A stretch of DNA of 64,000 nt from Bacteroidetes bacterium 43-93 (GCA_001897855.1 MKUO01000001.1:744001-808000); one strand, 5' to 3'; counted from the stretch's first letter, positions 47,160 through 58,539 are shown. Notes: generated from the sequence alone by a model not told the origin. Made by a program: numbers and translations.

Positions 47160-49283
47160 ATGACCTTAAAAACAACCCCCGGGAAACCCTTCCCCCTGGG
47201 TGCTACGATGGATGCAAACGGTGTGAATTTTGCCATATACTCAGAGAATGCTACCGCGGTTGAACTTTGCTTGTTTAACAACGAAACAGATCAGCAGGAA
47301 ACCGAAGCAATCAATATAACAGAAAAGTCAGGCAATATATGGCATGTGTATGTACCCGGTCTTAGGCCGGGACAGTTGTATGGTTACCGTATAGATGGAC
47401 CCTATGATCCGGCAAACGGGCACCGCTTTAATAAGAACAAATTATTGATAGACCCGAACGCTAAAGCCATTACAAAAGAGCTGAAATGGGATGCATCATT
47501 ATACGGTTATGAGTTTGGCAACGAACAGGAAGACCTTAGTTTCAGCACGCAGGACAGCGCCCCACACATGCCTAAGTGCATTGTAACAGATCCCAATTAT
47601 GACTGGGAGGGCGACGCAAAGCCCAATACGCCCCTGCACAAAACCATTATTTATGAATTGCATGTAAAGGGTTTTACTAAACTGAACGATGCCGTTCCTG
47701 AAGATATCCGTGGCACATACAGCGCCCTGTCGCATCCTTCGGTGATAGAATACCTCAAAAACCTGGGCATTACCGCCGTAGAGTTAATGCCTGTTCATTA
47801 CTTTATTGACGACCATGCCCTCGAAGAAAGGGGCCTCTATAATTATTGGGGGTATAACACCCTGGGCTTTTTTGCACCCGACCCGCATTATACATCTGCT
47901 ATCGATAAAATGGGTATCGTGCATGAATTCAAGGATATGGTCAAAGCATTGCATAAAGCGGGTATTGAGGTAATACTGGATGTGGTATATAACCACACCG
48001 CAGAAGGCAATCACATGGGGCCAACCTTGTCTTTTAAAGGCATTGACAATACTGTTTATTACCGTCTTACGGATGATAAACGCTATTACAACGACTACAC
48101 CGGTACGGGAAATACATTGAATGCACGTATGCCTGCTGTACTGCGGCTTATAATGGATAGCCTGCGCTACTGGATACAGGAGATGCATGTAGACGGCTTT
48201 CGGTTCGACCTCGCTTCAACGCTTGCCAGGGAATTGCATGAAGTGGATATGTTAGGTTCTTTCCTCAACATCATTTACCAGGATCCCATTATATCGCAGG
48301 TGAAGCTGATTGCAGAACCATGGGATGTAGGCGAGGGTGGCTATCAGGTGGGCAACTTTCCGCCGGGATGGTCTGAATGGAATGGCAAGTATCGCGATTG
48401 CATACGGGATTTCTGGAGAGGGGCAGACAGTATGCTGGATGAATTCTCGAAGCGGTTTACAGGAAGTTCAGATTTGTACCAGGATGATTCCCGGCGCCCG
48501 ACAGCCAGTATAAATTTCATCACAGCACATGATGGTTTTACATTAGCCGACCTGGTATCGTATAATGATAAACATAACGAACAAAATGGCGAGGATAATA
48601 ATGATGGTGATAATCACAACAGGTCATGGAACTGCGGAGTAGAGGGCCCAACAGACGACGAAGCGATCATTAAGCTTAGGAGAAAGCAGCAGCGCAATTT
48701 TCTTACAACATTGTTTCTTTCCATTGGAGTGCCTATGCTTACTGCAGGCGATGAAATCGGTAAAACACAACGTGGTAATAATAATGCCTACTGCCAGGAC
48801 AATGAGATATCATGGATCAATTGGGCTGAAGCAGACCAGGAACTATTGGAATTTACCAAACATGTTATAAAGATTATAAAAGAGCATCCCGTGTTTTGTC
48901 GCAGGAAGTGGTTCCAGGGTCAGAAGATAAGCGGGGTAGGTACGGAAGATATCGCCTGGTTTAAAACAGATGGCAGTATGATGAGCGATGAAGATTGGCA
49001 AACCGGGTTTGCAAAGTCTTTAGGAGTATTTCTCAATGGCAAAGGTATTAAATCACCCGGCCCAAATGGAGAAAAGATTATAGACAATAATTTCTATATC
49101 GTATTTAATGCCAGCGAAGAAAATTTGAATTACAAACTACCGGAAGAAAAGTATGGGAATGATTGGTTGAAATTGGTAGATACCGAAGAGCCTAATACAG
49201 AAGATGGAGAGGTCTATGATCCTATGACAGAAATATGTGTTCATGCAAGATCAATGGTTGTATTGATGAATCAGGAAAAATAA
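47160..49283 (+). CDS. glgX: Glycogen debranching enzyme GlgX (GH13)
   Basis: PGKPFPLGATMDANGVNFAIYSENA; VDGFRFDLAS; INFITAHDGFTLADLVSYNDKHNEQNGEDNNDGDNHNRSWNCGVEGPT. Confidence 0.93.
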   Translation: MTLKTTPGKPFPLGATMDANGVNFAIYSENATAVELCLFNNETDQQETEAINITEKSGNIWHVYVPGLRPGQLYGYRIDGPYDPANGHRFNKNKLLIDPNAKAITKELKWDASLYGYEFGNEQEDLSFSTQDSAPHMPKCIVTDPNYDWEGDAKPNTPLHKTIIYELHVKGFTKLNDAVPEDIRGTYSALSHPSVIEYLKNLGITAVELMPVHYFIDDHALEERGLYNYWGYNTLGFFAPDPHYTSAIDKMGIVHEFKDMVKALHKAGIEVILDVVYNHTAEGNHMGPTLSFKGIDNTVYYRLTDDKRYYNDYTGTGNTLNARMPAVLRLIMDSLRYWIQEMHVDGFRFDLASTLARELHEVDMLGSFLNIIYQDPIISQVKLIAEPWDVGEGGYQVGNFPPGWSEWNGKYRDCIRDFWRGADSMLDEFSKRFTGSSDLYQDDSRRPTASINFITAHDGFTLADLVSYNDKHNEQNGEDNNDGDNHNRSWNCGVEGPTDDEAIIKLRRKQQRNFLTTLFLSIGVPMLTAGDEIGKTQRGNNNAYCQDNEISWINWAEADQELLEFTKHVIKIIKEHPVFCRRKWFQGQKISGVGTEDIAWFKTDGSMMSDEDWQTGFAKSLGVFLNGKGIKSPGPNGEKIIDNNFYIVFNASEENLNYKLPEEKYGNDWLKLVDTEEPNTEDGEVYDPMTEICVHARSMVVLMNQEK

Positions 49284-49293
49284 GCTTTGTAAT

Positions 49294-52200
49294 ATGTACT
49301 ATCCAGTTACCTCGTACCGCATCCAGTTTCATAAAGATTTCAATTTTGATAAGTTTAGTGCTATTTGTGATTACCTGTGTAAGCTTGGAGTTGCAACGAT
49401 ATATGCTTCTCCCCTTTTTAGCGCAGTACCGGGAAGTACCCATGGCTATGACGTAACGGATGCTAACAGGATCAATCACGAAATTGGCAAACAGGAACAA
49501 CTGATAAAGCTAAGCGAAGACCTACATGCAAACGGCGTAGGCTGGATGCAGGATATTGTGCCTAATCATATGGCGTACCATATCAATAACCAATGGTTGA
49601 TGGATGTGCTGGCTCGTGGCCCTGAATCTTCCTACAGTTCTTATTTTGATATTGATCGGCAGCATCCGGATTTTAATGGAAAACTAATGCTGCCTGTATT
49701 GGATAAACCGCTTGATGAAGCTATAGATAGTGGGGCGTTTCAAATAGCACTATCAAATGGCAGACCCGTAATTAAATTTAATAATGTTGCTTACCCGATA
49801 AACGAGGCATCTATACCTGAGGATAAAACAATTGTTGATTGGCTACAACAAATTAATACCAGTACAAAGTTGCTTAGTGAACTCTTAGCTAAACAATACT
49901 ATCAATTCAGTTATTGGAAGGAAACCAACGAACATATTAATTACCGGAGGTTTTTTATTATCAATGGTATGATATGCCTGAATGTACAGAATGAAGAAAC
50001 TTTTATAGCGTATCACCGGCTTGTTCAGGAACTAAAGAAAGAAGGTGTTATTGATGCCGTGAGGATAGACCACATCGATGGCCTTGATGACCCGACGGAA
50101 TATTTGTATAGATTAAGGAATTTATTGGGCGATGACACTTATATCGTTGCGGAGAAAATACTGGAACCGGATGAACGCCTGCCGGAGTACTGGCCTATAC
50201 AAGGCACTACCGGCTATGATTTTATACCGTTAGTGAATAATTTAATGACTAATAATTCCGGTATCATTATCCTCAGACGTTTTTACAATGAGCTTGTCGG
50301 GCAAACATCTGCTGATAGAGAAATACTGGAAAAGAAAAATCTGATCCTGCACAACTATATGGCAGGTGAGCTGGATAATCTTTTGCGCTTACTACCCAGA
50401 ACAATATCTTCCGGTAAGTCATTATCTGACGAGCGACTAAAGGCTGCGATTGCTTTATTCCTTGTGCATTTTCCGGTTTATCGGTTTTATAGCAATACTT
50501 ACCTGCTGGATGAAACGGAGAAAAAACAACTGCAGAATATATTCAATGAAATAAAGGCATACGCATCAGAATGCATTGATGAGGTACAATACCTCGAGGC
50601 GTTATTAATAAATGACAATCCAGAAACCGAAGACGCAAATGCTATCGCCAAATTTTTTAAGCGGTGCATGCAATTTACCGGGCCTATAATGGCTAAGGGT
50701 GTAGAAGATACTGTTATGTACACCTACAATAGCTATATCGGACATAATGAAGTGGGGGATTCTCCATCTGCAGCGTTATACACAGTAGAAGAATTTCACA
50801 AGGCAATGCAGGAACGCCAAAAGAAGTGGCCGCTCACTATGAACACTACTGCAACACATGATACTAAACATGGTGAGGATGCAAGAGCGCGGTTAAATGC
50901 TATAACACACTTTGCCAACGACTGGATGCAGATGGTAAATGAATGGCGCACATGGAACCTGGATTATAAACAAGGTGGCGCACCAACCGATAACGATGAA
51001 TACTTTATATACCAGGCATTGGTAGCCAGCTATCCTATGCCCGGTGCTGACGTGGATGATTTTGAGGATCGTTTTAAGAGTTATATACAAAAAGCTATAC
51101 GCGAAGCAAAGGTGCATACCAATTGGGACGATCCTAACGAGGATTATGAAAAGGCAGTATCAATATTTATAGAAAAGATATTGAATCCGGCCAGCAGATT
51201 CATGCATAGCTTTTTACAATATCATGAGCAAATATCTGACGCGGGTATTCTTCTTTCTCTATCGCAACTTATACTTAAATGTACCTGCCCGGGAATCCCT
51301 GATATATACCAGGGATGCGAACTTTGGGACCTAAGTATGGTAGATCCTGATAATCGCAGGCCTGTCGATTACGAACTGCGCAAAAAATGGCTTAAAGAAA
51401 TAGAAGAGCAGGACGATCTAACCCGTTTGTGGGAAGAACGCTATAATGGAAAAATAAAACTTTGGTTTGCACGTGAATTACTATCTCTGCGGAAAGGACA
51501 TAAAGAGTTGTTTGAGAAAGGCAGCTATTTACCTTTAGTGACAGGAGGAAGATATGCTGATAATATTGTAGCTTATGCGAGAGTATTCAAGAACGAATGG
51601 TGCCTGGTGATCACTTGCATCACAAGCTTGCCTGTTAATGATTGGGATGATACGTATGTATCAGTCGGCAATGATGTTTCTTTTGAAAATATATTCAATA
51701 ATGAAAAGATAAAAACTACGGAAAAGGTCTATCTAAAAGAGATCATGAATAATTTACCTTTCGCAGTATTGAAAGGTAACGTGAAGAATAATAAGCGTAA
51801 AGCAGGAGTATTGTTACCGGTATTTTCATTGTCGGGGGAATTTTGTATCGGTGATTTTGGTAAAGGTGCGAGATCTTTTGTAGATAAGTTGCAACAAGGA
51901 AAGCAGCGGATATGGCAGATATTACCTTTAAATCCCGTTAACGCATCCAATATGTATTCGCCATACAGCTCATTGTCTGCAATGGCGAGCAATGCCTTAT
52001 TAGTAAGTCCTGAACTATTAGTAAAAGATGGCCTTATTGATAATAGGAACGTCGACGCCTTTGGAATATCCAATACAGGTAAAGTGGATTATAAATATGC
52101 AGAGGATACCAAAGTGCGATTGCTGGACGCCGCATACGACAATTTTCTTCGAAAAAATTTTGCTGAACTTAGATATGCTTACCAGGTTTTTTGTGAAAAA

Positions 52201-53292
52201 GAGAAGTATTGGTTAGATGATTTTGCATTGTTTATGGCATTGAAGCAAGAGAACCATGACAAGCCCTGGTATGACTGGCCGTTGCCTTATAAAACACGTG
52301 ATGAGAAAACCCTGCAGGCTTTCACCGAAAAGCATCGGGACGAACTTCAAAAAACTAAATGGGTACAATTTATTATAGATCGTCAATGGAAAGACCTGAA
52401 GAGGTATAGTAATGATAAAGGTGTGAAAATACTCGGCGATCTTCCATTTTATGTAAGCTATGATTCGGTAGATGTATGGTCTAATGCCGAGATATTCACG
52501 CTCGATGCAGATGGGGCAATGATCGGTGTAGCAGGTGTGCCGCCAGATTATTTTACTAAAGACGGGCAGCTTTGGGGAGTTCCTACATTTAATTGGGAAA
52601 AGCTAAAAGCGAGTAACTATGAGTGGTGGATCAAGCGGATGAAGAGGAATATCGAGCTTTTTGATATGGTGCGTATTGATCATTTCAGAGCTTTGGAGGC
52701 TTATTGGGAAGTGCCTGCGGGCGAAGAAACAGCACGATATGGGCAATGGAAGAAAGGGCCGGGAGTAGATTTCTTTAATTACCTGAAGGAGGCTTTACAA
52801 GAGCTGCCCTTAGTGGCCGAGGATCTTGGCTATGAAATGGACGATGTGTATGCTTTAAGGGAAAAAACCGGGCTGCCGGGAATGAAAGTATTGCAATTTG
52901 CCTGGGGCGATAATATGAGTATAAGTGTAGACGCGCCGCATAACTACAGTCCTAATTGCATTGCATATACCGGTACGCATGATAATAATACTACGCTTGG
53001 TTGGTTTAGGAATGAAACAACTGAAGAAGATAAGAAAAGGCTGGCATCTTATGCAGGCACGGAGGTGAATGAGCATAATGTAACGGATGTACTCACTAAA
53101 ATGGTATATGGATCAGTTGCAAATACAGCTATCATTCCCATGCAGGATATCTTAAAATTAGATGAGCATGCCCGTATGAATACACCCGGCACTATATATA
53201 ACAATTGGCTATGGCGCATGGATGAACATGCGTTCGACTGTGCACAGATAGAGCAACTAAAATACCTGGTTGAATTTTATAACAGGGGTTAA
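49294..53292 (+). CDS. treY: Fusion: maltooligosyl trehalose synthase (TreY) + 4-alpha-glucanotransferase (MalQ)
   Basis: N-term SYRIQFHKDFNFDKFSAICDYLCKLGVATIYASPLFSAVPGSTHGYDVTD; C-term from about aa 828 is MalQ (AGVLLPVFSLSGEFCIGDFG...LGDLPFYVSYDSVDVW...VRIDHFRALEAYWEVPAGEETARYGQWKKGPG). One uninterrupted 1332-aa ORF. Confidence 0.92.
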   Translation: MYYPVTSYRIQFHKDFNFDKFSAICDYLCKLGVATIYASPLFSAVPGSTHGYDVTDANRINHEIGKQEQLIKLSEDLHANGVGWMQDIVPNHMAYHINNQWLMDVLARGPESSYSSYFDIDRQHPDFNGKLMLPVLDKPLDEAIDSGAFQIALSNGRPVIKFNNVAYPINEASIPEDKTIVDWLQQINTSTKLLSELLAKQYYQFSYWKETNEHINYRRFFIINGMICLNVQNEETFIAYHRLVQELKKEGVIDAVRIDHIDGLDDPTEYLYRLRNLLGDDTYIVAEKILEPDERLPEYWPIQGTTGYDFIPLVNNLMTNNSGIIILRRFYNELVGQTSADREILEKKNLILHNYMAGELDNLLRLLPRTISSGKSLSDERLKAAIALFLVHFPVYRFYSNTYLLDETEKKQLQNIFNEIKAYASECIDEVQYLEALLINDNPETEDANAIAKFFKRCMQFTGPIMAKGVEDTVMYTYNSYIGHNEVGDSPSAALYTVEEFHKAMQERQKKWPLTMNTTATHDTKHGEDARARLNAITHFANDWMQMVNEWRTWNLDYKQGGAPTDNDEYFIYQALVASYPMPGADVDDFEDRFKSYIQKAIREAKVHTNWDDPNEDYEKAVSIFIEKILNPASRFMHSFLQYHEQISDAGILLSLSQLILKCTCPGIPDIYQGCELWDLSMVDPDNRRPVDYELRKKWLKEIEEQDDLTRLWEERYNGKIKLWFARELLSLRKGHKELFEKGSYLPLVTGGRYADNIVAYARVFKNEWCLVITCITSLPVNDWDDTYVSVGNDVSFENIFNNEKIKTTEKVYLKEIMNNLPFAVLKGNVKNNKRKAGVLLPVFSLSGEFCIGDFGKGARSFVDKLQQGKQRIWQILPLNPVNASNMYSPYSSLSAMASNALLVSPELLVKDGLIDNRNVDAFGISNTGKVDYKYAEDTKVRLLDAAYDNFLRKNFAELRYAYQVFCEKEKYWLDDFALFMALKQENHDKPWYDWPLPYKTRDEKTLQAFTEKHRDELQKTKWVQFIIDRQWKDLKRYSNDKGVKILGDLPFYVSYDSVDVWSNAEIFTLDADGAMIGVAGVPPDYFTKDGQLWGVPTFNWEKLKASNYEWWIKRMKRNIELFDMVRIDHFRALEAYWEVPAGEETARYGQWKKGPGVDFFNYLKEALQELPLVAEDLGYEMDDVYALREKTGLPGMKVLQFAWGDNMSISVDAPHNYSPNCIAYTGTHDNNTTLGWFRNETTEEDKKRLASYAGTEVNEHNVTDVLTKMVYGSVANTAIIPMQDILKLDEHARMNTPGTIYNNWLWRMDEHAFDCAQIEQLKYLVEFYNRG

Positions 53293-55229
53293 ATACTACT
53301 ACCTTGCCACTCCAGTATCATTACTGCAAGTGGCGGTAATGTCAATGATAAAGAATGCATCTTACCATGACGTGGAATAGGTGCAGATTCCATTGTTACA
53401 TTAAGTACATTGCTACCTCCGTATTGTATGGCATCGGTATTTATTAAAGTGTGATAATAGCCTTGCCTTGGAACACCAATGCGATAATTGTTCCTGACTA
53501 CAGGGGTGAAGTTGCAAATAACGATGAGCTCTTTATTATCGGCTCTCCGTATCCAGCTAACTACCGAATTGGCAGCATCATTGAAGTCTATCCATTCAAA
53601 TCCGTCAGGTGAGTAGTTAGTTTTATATAGTCGCGGATCTGTTTTAAAGAGATTGTTGAGATCCTGCATCAATGTACTTACCCCTTTGTTTAAAGGCTGT
53701 TCTTCTTCATGCCAATCAAGGCTATAGTCATGGCGCCATTCATGATCCTGACCAAACTCACTACCCATGAATAAAAGCTTGGCACCGGGGTGACAATACA
53801 TATAACCATAAAGCAAGCGCAGGTTGGCAAACTGCTGCCATTCATCACCCGGCATTTTCTTTAGCATAGAATATTTGCCATGTACTACTTCGTCGTGCGA
53901 TAAGGCAAGAACATATTTTTCTGAATAGGCATAATACATATTGAATGTAAGGCTATTCTGATGATAGCTACGGTGTATAGGGTCGAGCCTGAAATATTTG
54001 AGCGTATCATGCATCCAACCCATCATCCATTTAAGGTCAAAACCCAGACCCCCATTTTCTATAGGGTGGGTAACACCAGGCCATGCCGTGGATTCTTCTG
54101 CAATAGTTATTGCATGGGGGCAGTAAGTATGGACTGCAATATTTAAATTCTTAATAAAGTCGACAGCTTCCAGGTTTTCCCGGCCACCATATTCATTTGG
54201 TACCCATTCTCCATGATTACGGGAATAGTCGAGATACAGCATAGAGGCAACAGCATCTACACGCAGGCCATCGGCATGAAACTCGTCCAGCCAATAAAGC
54301 GCGTTGGATATTAGAAATGATTTTACCTCGTTGCGACTATAATTGAAAATATAGCTCTTCCAATCAGGGTGATAACCTTTACGGGGATCGTGATGTTCGT
54401 AGAGATGTGACCCATCAAAATATGCAAGCCCATGTTCATCATCCGGAAAATGAGATGGCACCCAATCGAGTATTACACCAATATTGGCCCTATGGAGTTC
54501 ATCTACCAGGTATTTAAACTCTTCAGGTGTGCCAAACCTGGAACTTGGTGCGAAGTAGCCGGTTACCTGGTATCCCCATGAACCGTAGAATGGATGTTCC
54601 ATTACAGGCAGTAGTTCTACATGGGTATAGCCTTCTTTTTTGCAATAATCAGGAAGCTCTTTTGCCAGCTCTGTATAAGTGAGCATTCTGTTGTTCTCAG
54701 CTCTGCGCCACGAACCCAGGTGCACTTCATAAATAGATAAAGGCTCTTCGCGCCAGTTTTGACCTTCGAGTGCCTTCTTCCATTTTTTATCATTCCATTT
54801 ATACTGTTTTGGCCACACTATAGAGGCAGTTGATGGCGGCGTTTCCCAATGAATGGCATAAGGATCACCTTTTTCGGCTGTGTATCCATTTGCATTCTCA
54901 ACGTAATATTTATAGTATTCACCCTGGCCGATACCCGGAATAAACAGCTCCCAAATTCCTGAGCCATCCCATCTCACATTCATCAGGTGACTGTGCCTGT
55001 TCCATCCATTGAAATTGCCGATAACTGAAACGCGGCATGCATTTGGAGCCCATACTGAAAAGTAAACACCCTGTATACCATTTACTGAAATAATGTGTGA
55101 GCCCATCTTTTCATAAAGGCGGTAGTGATTGCCCGATCTGAATAGGTTCACATCATAGTCTGTCCATAGCGATGCAAATGCTTCGCAACCAGGTTCCATG
55201 TTTATATTTGATAGAGTCGCAGCTTTCAT
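53289..55229 (-). CDS. glgB: 1,4-alpha-glucan branching enzyme
   Basis: CBM48 N-term; VELLPVMEHPFYGSWGYQVTGYFAPSSRFGTPEEFKYLVDELH; DGLRVDAVASMLYLDYSR; LALSHDEVVHGK. Confidence 0.95.
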   Translation of the reverse strand: MKAATLSNINMEPGCEAFASLWTDYDVNLFRSGNHYRLYEKMGSHIISVNGIQGVYFSVWAPNACRVSVIGNFNGWNRHSHLMNVRWDGSGIWELFIPGIGQGEYYKYYVENANGYTAEKGDPYAIHWETPPSTASIVWPKQYKWNDKKWKKALEGQNWREEPLSIYEVHLGSWRRAENNRMLTYTELAKELPDYCKKEGYTHVELLPVMEHPFYGSWGYQVTGYFAPSSRFGTPEEFKYLVDELHRANIGVILDWVPSHFPDDEHGLAYFDGSHLYEHHDPRKGYHPDWKSYIFNYSRNEVKSFLISNALYWLDEFHADGLRVDAVASMLYLDYSRNHGEWVPNEYGGRENLEAVDFIKNLNIAVHTYCPHAITIAEESTAWPGVTHPIENGGLGFDLKWMMGWMHDTLKYFRLDPIHRSYHQNSLTFNMYYAYSEKYVLALSHDEVVHGKYSMLKKMPGDEWQQFANLRLLYGYMYCHPGAKLLFMGSEFGQDHEWRHDYSLDWHEEEQPLNKGVSTLMQDLNNLFKTDPRLYKTNYSPDGFEWIDFNDAANSVVSWIRRADNKELIVICNFTPVVRNNYRIGVPRQGYYHTLINTDAIQYGGSNVLNVTMESAPIPRHGKMHSLSLTLPPLAVMILEWQGSSI

Positions 55230-55235
55230 TCAAAA

Positions 55236-58200
55236 TTATTGTTGGATGATAGATTTAATGCCTCTTAAGGGTATGGTTACCCAGTTAGGCCTGTTATTTA
55301 ATTCGTAATTGAGCTCGTAGATCGCCTTTTCAAGTATGTAAACATCCATTAGTGTTTTCACATCTTCTATGTCGCCGGGTACCAGTTTACTTCCACTCAC
55401 AGTTTTCAGATACGTCTGCAGGTATAAGTCAGACATATACTTATGCCATTGCTCTGCAAAAGGCATCAGTTTTGATAAATCTTCCTTCCGTGTATTATTA
55501 TTTAAGAAGAGATTGCCATATGCCGCGTAATGAAACGACCTGATCATACCGGCTACATCCTTCAGCGCATTGCGTTTTATCCTGCGCTCGCTGTAACTAC
55601 GGCCCGGCTCACCTTCAAAGTCTAATATCACAATGTCTTTCCCTGTAAACAATGTTTGCCCTAAGTGATAATCGCCATGTACTCTTACTTTTATTACTTC
55701 GAATTTTTTGGAGTAGATCGACCTGAACCGCTCTAGTACCTTGTCTTTTAGACCTAATACCTCCTCTGCTTCGGCTTGTACTTCCGGTGGTAGTTTTTTT
55801 ATGTTTTTCTGTAATGACTGGTAAGCACTTCTTACCTGCGATTGGAAGGAAGAGAACAAAGAGCGCTGGTAGTGCAGCGAAAATGGTTCCGGATTAAATT
55901 CCGGTATATCCTTTACACTCGCAAGTGCCAGGTGCATTTCCCCTGTGCGGATACCCAGTTGCGTAATTCTTTCTACAACTGCAGGCTCCAGTAATTCTTT
56001 TACCTGTAAGGGTAATTCATCAAATTGATAGGGTGGTTGGCTTGCATTGAATTTTAGCATGAGCTCATCTGCTCGTGCAGCTGCAAGTATTTTTTCATTA
56101 TAGCTTTTCAATCTGTCGAGCATGAACGTCCAGCCATCTATATTGCTTTCAACCATTTCCTGGACCATCCCCAGTATAATATTTCCGTCAGCCGTATCCC
56201 ATTCAATAGTCCCGACAAATGCCGGTAAGTGGCTAAAATCAGTCGACTCAGTTAAAAACTCTGTAATCTCTACATCTGGATTTGCCACATTATCTACCTT
56301 GCGATATATCTTCAGAAAATAGGCATTATCATAAATAATGGAAGAGTTACTTTGCTCTGCAGACAGAATTCTTGACTTTATAGAATTATTATTTTTTGCG
56401 TAATTCTTTAAGCCACGATTTGCCGAGAATACAATGTGGTTAACGCTTTCCTTGTGTCTTTCTGCCAGCCGTTCAAAAATATATTGCCTGAACGAATCGC
56501 TGTACAGTGCATCATAAAGAATACCTTCGGTGCCTTTGACAGACGCATTGCAAACTACTGCATTGGGAAAATCATCCGCTATTTTTGTGGCTTGCTCTCC
56601 CGAAGCAAAAGCTAAAGAGAGCTGGTAACGTTCAGGAAGTTCACTTTTATAGGTGACTTCCAGTATCATCATGACAACATGGCTATCAGCAATAGCCAGT
56701 GTTGTATAGTTTGCAATATCTATAGAATTGGTATTTCGCGCCTTGCCGCCAAACCAACGCATCTTATTTAGATAGGCAGGAAGAATAGTATCGACAAACA
56801 TGTCTTCAGCATCATCTGTAAAAACCGGCCATCTTTCGAACTCTAATATATGTCGTGGGTGATCTTCTACCATCTCCTTGCTACTGATCTCGAACCAGAG
56901 ACATTCGTATGGAGCCATGGTAAAGAAATATGGGCTTGCAGCTTTTATCTGCGGGAAGTTGTTATAGCTAAACATCTCTGTAAGCGTCTGCCCTTTGTAT
57001 TCTGACAAATCAAGCTCTACGGGTTGAGAAAAACGTGACAGGTTTACAATTACCAGTATATTCTCATCGCCATAGCTTCTGATAAAAGATAATACCTTAG
57101 GATTTTCTGAAGCGATGAATTTAATGTCGCCTCGGCTAAATGCAAGGTATCTTTTCCTGGTGCTGATCAGCTTCTTCATTGCCCATAGCAGGGATGAGGA
57201 ATTTCTATTCTGCACCTCTACGTTCACATATTCGTAATGATATAACGGATCAAGCACTATAGGTAAATATAACCGTTGCGGATTTGCTTCTGAGAACCCG
57301 GCATTTCTATCTAAGGACCATTGCATGGGCGTACGCACACCATCGCGGTCTCCGAGATAATAATTATCACCCATGCCTATTTCATCACCATAATATATCA
57401 CAGGTGTGCCCGGTAGCGAGAATAGGAGATAGTTGAGCAGTTCTATTTTTCTCCTGTCATTTTCCATTAAGGGCGCTAACCTATGCCTAATGCCCAGATT
57501 AATACGTGCCTGTGGGTCTTTTACATATACCCGGTACATATAGTCGCGCTCTTCATCGGTAACCATCTCCAGGGTCAGCTCGTCGTGGTTGCGGAGAAAG
57601 ATGCCCCATTGACAGATATCTGGGATGGCGGGAGTCTGATCGTATATATCAGTAATCGGGTAGCGGTCTTCCATCTTGATAGCCATGAACATACGTGGCA
57701 TAACAGGGAAGTGGTAGTTCATCTGGCATTCATCGCCGTTACCAAAATAGCTGGCCGAATCTTCAGGCCACATGTTTGCTTCTGCTAATAACAATGTGCC
57801 CGGATATTTTTCATCCACATGTTTTCTAAGCTTTTTCAAAAAAGCGTGCGTTTCCGGCAGGTTCTCGCAATTGGTTCCTTCGCGTTCAAATAAGTACGGA
57901 ACCGCATCGAGCCTGAAACCATCCACACCCATTTCGCACCAAAAATCTAATATCTTAAATACCTCTTCCTGCACAGCGGGATTATCGTAATTAAGATCGG
58001 GCTGATGATGGAAAAAGCGATGCCAATAGTATTGTTGGGCTATAGGATCCCAGGTCCAATTTGATTTTTCAAAGTCCTGAAATATGATCCTTGCATCTGC
58101 ATATTGTTCCGGGTTATCTGTCCATACGTAAAAGTTTCTGGCTGCTGATCCTTTTGGGGCTTTGCGCGCTTTCTGAAACCATGGATGCTGATCGGATGTG

Positions 58201-58529
58201 TGATTAATCACCAGTTCAGTAATTACCTTCAGTTTGCGTTTATGAGCTTCCTTCAACAATTTCTTAAACTGCGCAATGGTGCCATAGTTAGGATTAATGC
58301 TATAATAATTGGCAATATCATAGCCATCGTCTTTAAGCGGAGAAGGGTAGAAGGGTAGCAGCCATATGGCGGTGACACCGAGGTTTTGCAAATAGTCCAG
58401 CTTTTCCATTAACCCCACAAAATCTCCTATTCCGTCGCAGTTGCCATCCCGGAATGCTTTAATATGTAATTCGTATATGATGGCATCTTTGTACCAATGC
58501 AGTTTATCGTCTATTGCGTCCTTTTTCAT
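55236..58529 (-). CDS. treS: Fusion: trehalose synthase (TreS) + maltokinase
   Basis: GH13 TreS N-term (WYKDAIIYELHIKAFRDGNCDGIGDF); C-term kinase HGDYHLGQTLFTGKDIVILDFEGEPGRSYSERR. Confidence 0.93.
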   Translation of the reverse strand: MKKDAIDDKLHWYKDAIIYELHIKAFRDGNCDGIGDFVGLMEKLDYLQNLGVTAIWLLPFYPSPLKDDGYDIANYYSINPNYGTIAQFKKLLKEAHKRKLKVITELVINHTSDQHPWFQKARKAPKGSAARNFYVWTDNPEQYADARIIFQDFEKSNWTWDPIAQQYYWHRFFHHQPDLNYDNPAVQEEVFKILDFWCEMGVDGFRLDAVPYLFEREGTNCENLPETHAFLKKLRKHVDEKYPGTLLLAEANMWPEDSASYFGNGDECQMNYHFPVMPRMFMAIKMEDRYPITDIYDQTPAIPDICQWGIFLRNHDELTLEMVTDEERDYMYRVYVKDPQARINLGIRHRLAPLMENDRRKIELLNYLLFSLPGTPVIYYGDEIGMGDNYYLGDRDGVRTPMQWSLDRNAGFSEANPQRLYLPIVLDPLYHYEYVNVEVQNRNSSSLLWAMKKLISTRKRYLAFSRGDIKFIASENPKVLSFIRSYGDENILVIVNLSRFSQPVELDLSEYKGQTLTEMFSYNNFPQIKAASPYFFTMAPYECLWFEISSKEMVEDHPRHILEFERWPVFTDDAEDMFVDTILPAYLNKMRWFGGKARNTNSIDIANYTTLAIADSHVVMMILEVTYKSELPERYQLSLAFASGEQATKIADDFPNAVVCNASVKGTEGILYDALYSDSFRQYIFERLAERHKESVNHIVFSANRGLKNYAKNNNSIKSRILSAEQSNSSIIYDNAYFLKIYRKVDNVANPDVEITEFLTESTDFSHLPAFVGTIEWDTADGNIILGMVQEMVESNIDGWTFMLDRLKSYNEKILAAARADELMLKFNASQPPYQFDELPLQVKELLEPAVVERITQLGIRTGEMHLALASVKDIPEFNPEPFSLHYQRSLFSSFQSQVRSAYQSLQKNIKKLPPEVQAEAEEVLGLKDKVLERFRSIYSKKFEVIKVRVHGDYHLGQTLFTGKDIVILDFEGEPGRSYSERRIKRNALKDVAGMIRSFHYAAYGNLFLNNNTRKEDLSKLMPFAEQWHKYMSDLYLQTYLKTVSGSKLVPGDIEDVKTLMDVYILEKAIYELNYELNNRPNWVTIPLRGIKSIIQQ

Positions 58530-58539
58530 GTTTTCCGGA

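Noticed and set aside
55236-58529. TreS-maltokinase fusion as a new architecture
   Set aside because: TreS-maltokinase (Pep2) fusions are already known in several bacterial lineages.
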